A DNA stretch of 48,397 bases from Streptomyces sp. WM4235. Lineage in GTDB: Bacteria; Actinomycetota; Actinomycetes; Streptomycetales; Streptomycetaceae. The translations under genes were made by a program, and so were the position numbers. Below are positions 15,580-23,595 of this stretch, in pieces. Location of the stretch: the NCBI RefSeq assembly GCF_001279725.1, contig NZ_LGDE01000430.1, forward strand, positions 1 to 48,397. The letters run 5' to 3'. Numbering within the stretch: position 1 is the stretch's first letter; every line of letters starts with the position of its first letter. The notes beneath the pieces were generated by a model. That model searched no databases and had not been told where the DNA came from. It worked only from the letters and a program-made list of their open reading frames with translations.

Positions 15580-17874
15580 ATGAGCATGCGCAAGATCCGG
15601 GGCGAGCAGCAGGCGTCGAAGTCCACCCCGGTGTCACGGCAGCCGTCTCCCCGACCCGAGCAGCGGCTGCTGACCCTCCAGCGCACAGCGGGCAACGCCG
15701 CCGTGATTCAGGCACTGCGGCTCTCCGGGTACCTCCCCGGCACCGAGGGGTCCGAGGAGACCGCGAAGCCGGACGCGGGCGCGGAGATCAAGAGCGTGAC
15801 GTCCCGGGGCGGCACACCGCTGGATCCGATGAAGCGCGCGAAGGCCGAGACGGTCTTCAAGGAGGACTTCTCCGACGTGCGGCTGCACACGGACGCGGTG
15901 GCCCAGCGGTCCGCGGCGAACGTGGACGCCCACGCCTACACGGTGGGCAACAACATCGTCTCCGGGACCGGCAGCATCGACGACCGGACCCTGTTCCACG
16001 AGCTGACCCACGTCTCCCAGCAACGCAAGGGCTCGGTCGCGGGCACCGACCGCGGCGACGGTGTGCGGGTGTCGGATCCCGGCGACCCCTTCGAGCGGGC
16101 GGCGAGCGCCAACGAGCGGCTGGCCGACGCACCGGCGCCCGCGCGGCACCACGCCGGGGACGGGCCCGGCCACGCGCACGGCCCGTCGGTACAGCGCAGC
16201 GTCGCGCGGCCGGAGGCCGTACAACGCACGATGTCGGACAGCGACGTGCAGGAAGGGGGCACGGAGCAGGCGCGCCGCAGGGTGCTGGTGGTCTGCGACG
16301 AGAGCGGGCTCGGTCTCGGCGGCGTCCCGGTCTTCAACATGGAACTGGTCAAGGGCCTCAAACACGACCACGACGTCACTCTCCTCACCGTCAACGCCCG
16401 CGCGGACTACGACCACGAGAAGACGACCGCCCTGCACAACGACGCCCACATCGTCAACGCCGCGGAGCGCGGTGCGGACGGGGAGGGCCGGGACCGCCTC
16501 GACGCCCTCGCCGGCGGCTCGCCGGGCCAACACGACCTGCCGAGCGACCAGGAGGCCTTCGACATCGTCATCGGGCACTCCCGCTTCTCCGGACCCGCCG
16601 CGCAGAAGATCCGTGACGCCTGGTACCCCGGCGCACGCCTGGTGCACTTCCTGCACACCAGCCCGGTACGGCTGGACAAGATCAAGGGGGCACCGAAGAA
16701 GGGCGTCGAGAAGGGGATCAAAGAGCGCAACGCGATGCGGAAGGCCGACCTGGTCGCCGGTGTGGGATCGCTGCTCGCCAGGGAGGCCGAACGGCTCTCG
16801 GACGGCGTACTGCGCGTCCCCGCGCTGCACGACTTCGTCCCGGGTACCGAGGTCGGCACACCGGTCGAGCCGTCCCTGACCAACCAGGCCAAGTACCTGC
16901 TGCACCTGCCGCGGAAGCTCAAGGTGCTGCTGCCCGGGCGGGCCGAGGACCAGATCAAGGGTGTGGAGGCAGCCGTCCAGGCGATCGGCATCCTGCGTCG
17001 GCCGAAGAATCAGGGCGGCCGCGGACTCGATGTCCGGATGACGATCCGCGGCACTCCGGACCCGCAGAAGCACCCCGAGAAGTTCGCCCTGTGGAAGTCG
17101 ATCGTCGACACCCACGGCGCGGGCGGGGTCATCATGCGCCCCTTCAGCGAGAACCAGGCGGAACTGGAACACGACCGGGAGACCACGCACGCGGTGATCA
17201 TGCCGTCGTTGCACGAGGGATTCGGACTGGTCGCCACCGAGGGAGCGGGACGCAGCCTGCCCGTCCTGGTCAACGGAGAGAGCGGTGCGGCTCAGTTCCT
17301 GTCACAGGTGACGAGCGGTTCCTTCATGGGCGTCGTCAACGCCCCCGTCCACATCGATTCCGCCGGCGGCAAGGAAGTCGCCGGCGGGGCCGACTCGCGC
17401 GCGCAGGCGTGGGCCGCGGCCATCGAGGGCCTGCGGAGCAATCTGCCGGGCGCGCGAAGCGACGCCACGCGACTGTACGAGCTGCTCAAGGGCTACTCCT
17501 GGCGGCACGCCGCCCAGGCACTGGTGACGGCCACCATGGCGACCGCACCGCCCGCTCGGGACCAGGCGCGTCCCGAGGCGGAACCCCACCGGGGCGCGGT
17601 CACCCGGCAGGGCGTGGACGGCTCCGTGGAGGAGGTCAAGGACGAGCGGGGGAACTGGGCGCCGCACGCCTACTGGGACGGTTCCACTTCGCAACCGGAC
17701 GGACTCTGGGACGAGGAGGAGCAGGTCGCCCACCTGAAGAAGCTGGTCTTCGCCATGAGGCCCGACCCCAGGAGAAGCAACTCCGCCGAGGTCCTGGCCT
17801 CCGGCCGGCACACCGACATCGAAGGCAATGAGAGGCCGCGGCCCAAGGACGGGCTGTGGCAGAAGGAGGACTGA
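15580..17874 (+). CDS. DUF4157 (eCIS-associated) domain fused to a GT4-like glycosyltransferase
   Basis: A 764-residue two-part protein; ATG 15580 follows ACCGAGGACC. The first part has the N-terminal signature LLTLQRTAGNAAVIQAL and a DUF4157 metallopeptidase-like domain at about residues 85-150. In that domain FKEDFSDVRLHTDAVAQRSA and AHAYTVGNNIV precede H140-E-L-T-H144, an HExxH zinc motif. DUF4157 proteins are linked to extracellular contractile injection systems, where the domain marks toxin cargo. After a disordered His/Pro linker, residues 233-660 form a GT-B glycosyltransferase: VLVVCDESGLGLGGVPVFNMELVKGL with a glycine-rich loop, and the EX7E motif E546-GFGLVAT-E554. The final 100 residues (from VTRQGVDGSVEEV) are unassigned. 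No injection-system structural genes are in the window. A cargo enzyme that glycosylates a target protein is a plausible reading. Confidence 0.85.
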   Translation: MSMRKIRGEQQASKSTPVSRQPSPRPEQRLLTLQRTAGNAAVIQALRLSGYLPGTEGSEETAKPDAGAEIKSVTSRGGTPLDPMKRAKAETVFKEDFSDVRLHTDAVAQRSAANVDAHAYTVGNNIVSGTGSIDDRTLFHELTHVSQQRKGSVAGTDRGDGVRVSDPGDPFERAASANERLADAPAPARHHAGDGPGHAHGPSVQRSVARPEAVQRTMSDSDVQEGGTEQARRRVLVVCDESGLGLGGVPVFNMELVKGLKHDHDVTLLTVNARADYDHEKTTALHNDAHIVNAAERGADGEGRDRLDALAGGSPGQHDLPSDQEAFDIVIGHSRFSGPAAQKIRDAWYPGARLVHFLHTSPVRLDKIKGAPKKGVEKGIKERNAMRKADLVAGVGSLLAREAERLSDGVLRVPALHDFVPGTEVGTPVEPSLTNQAKYLLHLPRKLKVLLPGRAEDQIKGVEAAVQAIGILRRPKNQGGRGLDVRMTIRGTPDPQKHPEKFALWKSIVDTHGAGGVIMRPFSENQAELEHDRETTHAVIMPSLHEGFGLVATEGAGRSLPVLVNGESGAAQFLSQVTSGSFMGVVNAPVHIDSAGGKEVAGGADSRAQAWAAAIEGLRSNLPGARSDATRLYELLKGYSWRHAAQALVTATMATAPPARDQARPEAEPHRGAVTRQGVDGSVEEVKDERGNWAPHAYWDGSTSQPDGLWDEEEQVAHLKKLVFAMRPDPRRSNSAEVLASGRHTDIEGNERPRPKDGLWQKED

Positions 17875-17953
17875 CGGCGCTGCTCAGCCACCGCGGGACG
17901 CAGGTGGCCGGTCCGGCGGATCATGCTCGGGGAGGCACGAGTAGGCTGACCGA

Positions 17954-18304
17954 ATGTCTTCCGTACTGGTTATCGGCTATGACCCTGCGGCAATACCCGG
18001 CGTCGACGCGGAGGGCCTTCGTGCGGCCCTGGACGAGGAACTGGCCCGGTTCGCAGAGCACGACATCGAAGCGGCCATGACACTGGTCGCGTTCGGCGAG
18101 TCGGCCGAGCCCACGCTCGTCGCGTCGCTGGTCGAGCGTGCCTGGGACGTGGTGGTCGTCGGTGCCGGAATCCGCAAGACGGAGCAGCTGCTCCCGTTCT
18201 TCGAGCAGATCGTGAACCTGATCCACCGCCATGCGCCCCAAGCCGCCATCGCGTTCAACACCCATGGCGGGGACAGCGTCGAGGCGGCACAACGCCGGCT
18301 GTAG
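17954..18304 (+). CDS. Small alpha/beta hypothetical protein
   Basis: A 116-residue soluble protein that alternates strands and helices: SSVLVIGYDPAAIP, ALDEELARFAEHDIEAAMTLVAF, AWDVVVVGAGIRKTEQLLPFFEQIVNLIHRHAP and AAIAFNTHGGDSVEAAQRRL. The pattern suggests a small Rossmann-like or receiver-like fold, but the phosphoacceptor aspartate of response regulators is not evident. The ATG lies about 80 bp after the glycosyltransferase stop. A GGGGAGG at 17930 is rather far upstream, and a nearer GTAGG is weak. It might share the preceding transcript. Function unknown. Confidence 0.6.
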   Translation: MSSVLVIGYDPAAIPGVDAEGLRAALDEELARFAEHDIEAAMTLVAFGESAEPTLVASLVERAWDVVVVGAGIRKTEQLLPFFEQIVNLIHRHAPQAAIAFNTHGGDSVEAAQRRL

Positions 18305-18669
18305 GTTTCGTCAGGGCGGATCACATGCGGCGTCGGGTACAGCCCGGCTGCGAGCACGGACGGGCCGCGGGCCGCTGTGTGATGCGGGATCGGGATCGGG
18401 ATCGGGGCCACGGCAGCGCCGCCACCCGCGCGCGCGGCCTTCCGCCCGAAGAGGAGGCCCGAGCTGCCGAGTGAATACTCGCCTCAGGCCTCCGAGGCGG
18501 AGGCCGATCCGGGGCGGCTCCAGGGTCGCGGACATCCGTCGTTAGGATCATGACGAGTGTCGGCCGGGGAGCCGGGCGCCGCGAACACGGCGGTTGGGGG
18601 CAGGGCGTGCATCCCTTGTCCACCGTCCGCCGCGTCGGCGCAACCTGTGGACGAGAGCAGCGAGGGAAC
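18305..18669. other. 365-bp gap without a convincing gene
   Basis: No credible gene. Three tandem GGGATC hexamers lie at about 18387-18404, and the second half leads to the lipoprotein gene with a GAGGG ribosome site at 18663-18666. Confidence 0.45.
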
Positions 18670-19311
18670 ATGAGAGACCGCCGGTACGGATCGCTGATAG
18701 GTGCCGCTGCCGCGGTGACCTTCCTGGCCGGGTGTCAGAGCGCAAGCGCGCCGGCGCTGAGTCTGGGCGGCCTGACCAAGACCGCCGACGCCATCCCCCG
18801 CGAGGGCCAGGCGAGTTGCCCCCTCTCGTACGACATCGCCAAGGCGGCGAAGGCCGCAGGCGCCGACGGGGAGTCCGCGCCCGGCTCCGTGAAGGAGCCC
18901 GGGGCGGCGGTCGCCACCGCTGAAGGGGGCAAGCGGGCCGAGGCGGGCACGCCGCTGGCGCAGAACCCCGGCGCCCTCGTGAGCTGCGTCTTTCACATCG
19001 GTCGGGAGGAGGTGGTCGTGCACACCGCGGCGACCCGCCACTCACAGGCGGTGGCGCCACTCGCCGCGATCGTCGCCCAGCTGGCCGGATCCTCCACGGA
19101 CGACTTGATCGCCTACGTCAACCGGATGGCCGAGGCCAAGATCGGCGAACCCGTCGTGACCAAGAGCGGCAACGTCGCCGCCGTCCGACTGAAACTGGAC
19201 GGAGAGGGCGACGCGGTCATGGTGGTCGGGGCCGGAGAGGCCGGGCGTTCATCGCTGGGCCAAGAACGGATCACGGCCCTGGCCACCTCACTCGCGGACC
19301 AGGTCGCCTAG
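18670..19311 (+). CDS. Putative lipoprotein
   Basis: A 213-residue exported protein; ATG 18670 follows CGAGGG. The signal (MRDRRYGSLIGAAAAVTFLAGC) ends in the lipobox LAGC, with the lipidated cysteine at residue 22, so it should be tethered to the outer face of the membrane. The mature part has two further cysteines (QASCPLSYDIAKAAKAAG and ALVSCVFHIGREEVVVHTAATRH) that could form a disulfide. An acidic linker separates the two halves, and the C-terminal part (IAYVNRMAEAKIGEPVVTKSGNVAAVRLKLDGEGDAVMVVG) is a strand-rich domain. No catalytic motif or named family was recognised; a surface ligand-binding or envelope role is likely. The downstream 19312-19588 stretch holds CCCAACG/CAACG tandem repeats (19520-19565) and no gene. 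Confidence 0.75.
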   Translation: MRDRRYGSLIGAAAAVTFLAGCQSASAPALSLGGLTKTADAIPREGQASCPLSYDIAKAAKAAGADGESAPGSVKEPGAAVATAEGGKRAEAGTPLAQNPGALVSCVFHIGREEVVVHTAATRHSQAVAPLAAIVAQLAGSSTDDLIAYVNRMAEAKIGEPVVTKSGNVAAVRLKLDGEGDAVMVVGAGEAGRSSLGQERITALATSLADQVA

Positions 19312-19588
19312 GGCTTGCATCGAACGCGCCGGTCACAGGCACTCGTTGACGGCCGCCACGGACTCCCATACCCGCCACTCGGACCAGCCTTGCGCATCCG
19401 ACCGGATCTCCATCGACCACCGCTCGCGGCCACTGCCGGTCGGGGCCCTCGTGGCCGCCGTCGGCCCAGGCCTTCGTTCCGCCCGGATGAGCCCGTCGAT
19501 TCCCCAACTGGACCGCGTACGTTGCCCAACGCCCAACGCCCAACACAACGCAACGCAACGCCCGACGCTCCGCGCGTCCACGACGGTC

Positions 19589-20215
19589 CTAGAGCAGCCC
19601 ATGGCGCATGGCCGTCGTCACCGCCGCCGTACGGTCGGTCACCTCCAACTTGCCGAAGATCCGCAGCAGATGGGTCTTGACCGTGGACTCCGCCACGAAG
19701 AGCCCGCGTCCGATCTGCGCGTTCGTCGCCCCCTCCGCGACCAGGCGCAGCACCGCCACCTCGCGCTCCGACAGCCGCGGCCGCTCCGGGCGGGCGCGCA
19801 GCCGGTCGACCAGCCGGCCCGCCACGGAAGGGGCCAGCACCGTCTCACCCCGGACGGCCGCCCGGACCGCCTCCGCCAGTTCAGCGCGGGCCATGTCCTT
19901 GAGCAGGTAGCCAGCGGCGCCCGCCTCCACCGCCCGCAGGATGTCCCCGTCGTTCTCGTACGTGGTCAGCACCACCACCCGGACCGGCAACCCGGCCGCC
20001 GTGATGCGGGCGATGGATTCGACGCCGTCACCGCCCGGCATCCGCAGGTCCATCAGGATCAGGTCGAGTTCCGGGAGGAGCCGGGTTGCCAGCGCCTCCG
20101 CCTGCGGGCCGTTCGCGGCCTCGCCGACCACCTTCAGGTCCGGCTCTGCGGCGAGCATGCCGCGCAGGCCCTCCCGCACCACCGGGTGGTCGTCGGCCAG
20201 CAGGATGCGGATCAT
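19589..20215 (-). CDS. NarL/LuxR-family response regulator
   Basis: A 208-residue two-component response regulator. The receiver domain (residues 1-120) has the acidic pair DD in LLADDHPVV, the phosphorylation site in LDLILMDLRMPGGDGVE, the switch residue T in VVVLTTYEND and the lysine in YLLKDM. A LuxR-type helix-turn-helix (about 145-205) reads LSEREVAVLRLVAEGATNAQIGRGLFVAESTVKTHLLRIFGKL. ATG 20215 lies 13 bp after the histidine kinase stop, so kinase and regulator are one unit. Its likely targets include the ABC exporter genes upstream in the same operon; such sets often respond to membrane-active drugs. The open frame extends to 20299, but that part overlaps the kinase and has no ribosome site. 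Confidence 0.93.
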   Translation of the reverse strand: MIRILLADDHPVVREGLRGMLAAEPDLKVVGEAANGPQAEALATRLLPELDLILMDLRMPGGDGVESIARITAAGLPVRVVVLTTYENDGDILRAVEAGAAGYLLKDMARAELAEAVRAAVRGETVLAPSVAGRLVDRLRARPERPRLSEREVAVLRLVAEGATNAQIGRGLFVAESTVKTHLLRIFGKLEVTDRTAAVTTAMRHGLL

Positions 20216-20228
20216 GTCGTACGGCTCC

Positions 20229-21449
20229 TCAGGGGATCGGGAGGGTGACGGTGACGGTGGTGCCCCCGGGCCGCGCGCTGTCGACCGAGGCGGTACCACC
20301 GGCCTCCGCGGCGCGGGCGGCCAGGCCTCGCAGACCGTAGCCGGGGGAAGGGGCCGAGGGATCGAAACCGCGGCCCGTGTCCCGGACCGACACCGTCAGG
20401 GTGGACGGAGCGTAGACGAGGGACAGGACGGCCGAGGCGCCCGGTCCGGCGTGCTTCGCGCAGTTCGTCAGGGACTCCTGGCAGGTGCGCAGGGCCACCA
20501 CCTCCAGCGCCGCCGGCAGCGGCCGGACCTCCCCGGTCACCGTGACGGCGGCCGGCGGGTCGTGCCGGGCGGCGAGACGGCGCACCGCGTCGGGCAGGGA
20601 GCCCGAGTCGAGGTCGGCCGGGGCGCCGCCGGAGACGAGAGCCCGAGCCTCGGCCAGGTTCTGCCGGGCCGTCACCTCCATGAGGTCCAGGTGGCGGTGA
20701 GCCTCGGCCGGATCGGTGTCCATTTCCGACCGCACGGCCTGCACCAGCATCAGCAGGCTGGTGAAGCCCTGGGCCAGGGTGTCGTGGATCTCGCGGGACA
20801 TGCGCTCCCGCTCGGAGGCGGCGCCGTGCTCGGCGGAGAGCCTGGCCACCTCCTCCCGGCTGGCGTCGAGTTCGGCGATCAGACCGGCACGACCGATGCT
20901 CTGCTCGATGATCCGGAGGATCCAGGCGCCGAAGAACGAGGAGAAGGTGAACGTGGCCAGGGCGGCGACGGAGTTGAGGAAGAGGACGTACGCCTCGGGC
21001 CGCCACAGCAGCCCCCACCCTGCGACCGGCAGCAGGGTCAGTGCCGCCATGGACAGGATCGCCCGGCGCAGCTGCGCCAGCATGAAGAAATGCGGGGCGA
21101 GCGCGAAGGTGATCAGACGGGTCTCGCCGACCAGGCACGCGGCCGGCAGGAACAGCACCAGTGCCGTGTTCAGGTAGCGGGCCGACGACGCCGGCAGCGT
21201 CCCCGGCTCCAGCATGAGCAGCGGCCGCCCGGCCCACAGGTACCAGGGGACCATCAGGGCGAGCAGGACGAAGGCGGGGACCCTGTAGGGCAACGAGGGG
21301 TACTCGGCGCCGAGGACGAAGACGGCGGTCGCCAGCCACACGACCCCGAAGTACGCGTCCCACGGCAGGAACGCGCGGTCCCAGACGTGGACGTCGCGCG
21401 CTCCGGTCGCCGTGGTGAATCCCCTCAGCCGTCCCGTCGGCTCTTCCAC
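20229..21449 (-). CDS. NarL-type sensor histidine kinase
   Basis: A membrane histidine kinase of about 406 residues. Hydrophobic segments fill residues 20-170 (YFGVVWLATAVFVLGAEY, AFVLLALMVPWYLWAG, YLNTALVLFLPAACLVG, AILSMAALTLLPVAGWGLL and ATFTFSSFFGAWILRII). A coiled-coil linker leads to the HisKA_3 box ERERMSREIHDTLAQGFTSLL with the phospho-accepting histidine. The ATPase domain has CQESLTNCAKHAGPGA (N box), VRDTGRGFDP (G1) and GYGLRGLAARAAEAGG (G2). The start is taken as GTG 21449, which overlaps the permease end by 25 bp. No good ribosome site is seen there, so the exact start is uncertain. It pairs with the regulator just downstream. Confidence 0.9.
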   Translation of the reverse strand: MEEPTGRLRGFTTATGARDVHVWDRAFLPWDAYFGVVWLATAVFVLGAEYPSLPYRVPAFVLLALMVPWYLWAGRPLLMLEPGTLPASSARYLNTALVLFLPAACLVGETRLITFALAPHFFMLAQLRRAILSMAALTLLPVAGWGLLWRPEAYVLFLNSVAALATFTFSSFFGAWILRIIEQSIGRAGLIAELDASREEVARLSAEHGAASERERMSREIHDTLAQGFTSLLMLVQAVRSEMDTDPAEAHRHLDLMEVTARQNLAEARALVSGGAPADLDSGSLPDAVRRLAARHDPPAAVTVTGEVRPLPAALEVVALRTCQESLTNCAKHAGPGASAVLSLVYAPSTLTVSVRDTGRGFDPSAPSPGYGLRGLAARAAEAGGTASVDSARPGGTTVTVTLPIP

Positions 21450-22288
21450 TTGAAGGTCAGCAGGCACAGGACCAATCCTCCGACGACCCAGGCCCCGAGC
21501 ACCAGGGCGGTCTTTCCGTACTCCCATCCGCCGGCCTGTTCCAGGACGGCGGCCGATTCGGGCAGGAACACCCCGCGCAGACCCTGGCACATCCACTTCA
21601 GGGGGAACAGCGCGCCGACGTTCAGCAGCCAGCCGGGGATCTGGTTGACCGGGATGAAGACCCCGGAGATGAACTGAAGGACGAGGAACGGCAACACGAC
21701 CACCGAACTCGCGCTCTTCCCGGACTTCGGCAGGCTGCTGACGGCGATGCCCAGGAGGGCGCAACCGGCCAGGCCCAGCGCGAAGATCCAGCCGAAGGTG
21801 AGCCACTTGGCGAGGGAGGACGGCAGATCGAGGCCGAAGAGGGTGGAGCCGACGAGGAGCAGGATCGCGGTCTCGGCGAGCCCGGTGGCGAGCACCATCC
21901 AGATCTTGCCCAGGAAGTACGCGGCCGGCGGCATCGGGGTCCCGCGCAGCCGCCGCAACACCTTCTCGTCCCGTTCGACGGCGATCGAGATGCCGAGGGA
22001 CTGGAAGCTGGTGGACATGATGCCGGCGGCGACCATGCCCGCGGCGTAGAGCTGGGAGGCGGTGATCCCGGTTCCCTCCACCGTGTCGCTGAAGATCGAG
22101 GCGAAGAGGGCGAGGAAGACGATGGGGAAGGCGAAGGTGAAGATCATCGCGTCGCGCTGTCGGACGAACTGCTTGATCTCCAGGGCGCCGCGGCTCAGCC
22201 CCAGGGTCCAGGCGCCCGGCAGGGCCTTCGCCGTCCGAGCGGTCGCGGCGGAGGCGGCGGAGGCGGTGGCAGTGGTGTCGGTGCTCAT
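21425..22288 (-). CDS. ABC-2 type exporter permease
   Basis: A 287-residue ABC-2 permease with six hydrophobic segments. An alanine/threonine-rich cytoplasmic start is followed by IFTFAFPIVFLALFASIF, YAAGMVAAGIMSTSFQSLGIS, IWMVLATGLAETAILLLVGS, WLTFGWIFALGLAGCALLGIAVSS, SVVVLPFLVLQFISGVFIPV and TALVLGAWVVGGLVLCLL. The cytoplasmic loop VERDEKVLRRLRGTPMPPAAYFLGK is typical of this family and contacts the ATPase. ATG 22288 overlaps the ATPase stop (ATGA), so the two are coupled. Together they would export a drug, lipid or peptide; the substrate is unknown. The kinase start lies inside its last codons. Confidence 0.92.
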   Translation of the reverse strand: MSTDTTATASAASAATARTAKALPGAWTLGLSRGALEIKQFVRQRDAMIFTFAFPIVFLALFASIFSDTVEGTGITASQLYAAGMVAAGIMSTSFQSLGISIAVERDEKVLRRLRGTPMPPAAYFLGKIWMVLATGLAETAILLLVGSTLFGLDLPSSLAKWLTFGWIFALGLAGCALLGIAVSSLPKSGKSASSVVVLPFLVLQFISGVFIPVNQIPGWLLNVGALFPLKWMCQGLRGVFLPESAAVLEQAGGWEYGKTALVLGAWVVGGLVLCLLTFKWKSRRDG

Positions 22289-23268
22289 CGGGCTTCCTCC
22301 GGCTGGGGCCTGGTCGGGGCGGCGGATCGGGAGGCGGGCTCGGCGCCGGCCCCGCAGTCGGGCTCGGTGTGGGCCCCTGTGTCGGCCTCGGCGGCGGCCT
22401 CGGCGGCGGGCTCGGTGAGCTGCCCGGTGAGGCGCAGGTAGACGTCCTCCAGCGTGGGGCGGATGACCGTCAAGTCCGGTACCTCGCCGCCGAAGTGGGC
22501 CGCCAGCTCCGCTACGGCCCCGGTCGGGTTCTCGGTCCGCAGGCTGTGCGGGGAGCCGTCGACCCCCGTCCAGCCGACGGTGGCGCCGGTACCGAAGCGG
22601 GCACGCAGTCCCGCCGGGTCACCCTCGGCGACGACCTTGCCCCGCGCGATCACCGCGAGCCGGTCGGCGAGGGCCTCGGCCTCCTCCAGGTAGTGCGTGG
22701 TGAGCACGATGGTGGTACCCGCCCCGGCCAACAGCCGGATCAGCTCCCAGAACTGGCGTCGGGCCGCCGGGTCGAAACCGGTCGTGGGCTCGTCCAGGAG
22801 CAGCAGTTCCGGATCGCCGATGACGCCGAGCGCCACGTCGAGCCGCCGCCGCTGGCCACCGGAGAGGCCCTTCACGCGCTGGTCGCGCTTGTGCTCCAGG
22901 CCGACGAGGGCGATGACCTCCGCCGGGTCGCGGGGCGCCGGGTAGTAGCGGGCGAAGTGCTCCACCGTCTCGCGCACGGTCAGTTCGGCGGGCGCCGACT
23001 CGTCCTGCCAGACGATGCCGACGCGCGAGCGCCAGGCGCGGTCCCCGGTCGACGGGTCCGCGCCGAGCACGGACACCTCGCCGCCGTCCCGCTCCCGGTG
23101 GCCCTGAAGGATCTCCACCGTCGTGCTCTTGCCCGCTCCGTTGGGCCCGAGGAGGCCGAAGACCTCTCCCCGGCGGATCGTCAGGTCCAGTCCGTCGACC
23201 GCGGTGACCTCGCCGTACTGCTTGCGAAGCCCCCGTACCTCCACCGCGTTCTGTGTCATGCCGTCCAT
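22285..23268 (-). CDS. ABC exporter ATP-binding protein (DrrA-like)
   Basis: A 327-residue ATPase. Walker A GLLGPNGAGKSTT is at about residues 38-50, the Q-loop VGIVWQDES at about 90, the signature LSGGQRRRLDVALGVIG at about 135-150, Walker B ELLLLDEPTTGFDP at about 155-168 and the H-loop VLTTHYLEEAEALADR at about 185-200. A C-terminal regulatory domain and an Ala/Glu/Thr-rich tail follow. ATG 23268 (MDGMTQ) is chosen; ATG 23259 is possible. The frame stays open upstream to 23556 across non-coding DNA with a terminator. It heads an ATPase-permease-kinase-regulator operon on the minus strand, a classic antibiotic-export arrangement. Confidence 0.93.
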   Translation of the reverse strand: MDGMTQNAVEVRGLRKQYGEVTAVDGLDLTIRRGEVFGLLGPNGAGKSTTVEILQGHRERDGGEVSVLGADPSTGDRAWRSRVGIVWQDESAPAELTVRETVEHFARYYPAPRDPAEVIALVGLEHKRDQRVKGLSGGQRRRLDVALGVIGDPELLLLDEPTTGFDPAARRQFWELIRLLAGAGTTIVLTTHYLEEAEALADRLAVIARGKVVAEGDPAGLRARFGTGATVGWTGVDGSPHSLRTENPTGAVAELAAHFGGEVPDLTVIRPTLEDVYLRLTGQLTEPAAEAAAEADTGAHTEPDCGAGAEPASRSAAPTRPQPEEAR

Positions 23269-23520
23269 GTTCGGCCGGAACCGCGTCCACCGGTCCCCCC
23301 GTGCGTAGGTTCTCGTGTCCATCGAACGGTGGACAGAGCCCCGTACGGAGCGCGCCCCGTACGGCACCGGCACAGGTGCCTGTCGACCTCGCGGGTACTG
23401 CCGCGCGGGCCGAGCGGCAGAAGTCGGTCGGCCACCTGACGGCGTCGGCGACCGGGTTGTCCGCCGCACGCGGGCCCGCCGCTCGGGTCGAGCCGCCCCT
23501 GCCCGGCCGACCCGAGCGAG

Positions 23521-23585
23521 CCGAGCGGCAACGAGCCCGGCCGCAGCCCCGTACATGGGCTGCGGCCGGGCTCGTTGCCGCTCGG
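23521..23585 (-). terminator. Perfect 29-bp stem terminator hairpin
   Basis: The arms at 23521-23549 and 23557-23585 are exact reverse complements over 29 bp, beginning CCGAGCGGCAACGAG and ending CTCGTTGCCGCTCGG, with a 7-nt loop. The hairpin begins 10 bp past the stop of the minus-strand Pip-like gene and separates it from the ABC operon. There is no T-tract. It is the longest perfect stem seen in the window. Direct copies of CCCCGTACGG lie nearby at about 23340-23365. Confidence 0.85.
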
Positions 23586-23595
23586 GTTTCCTCCC

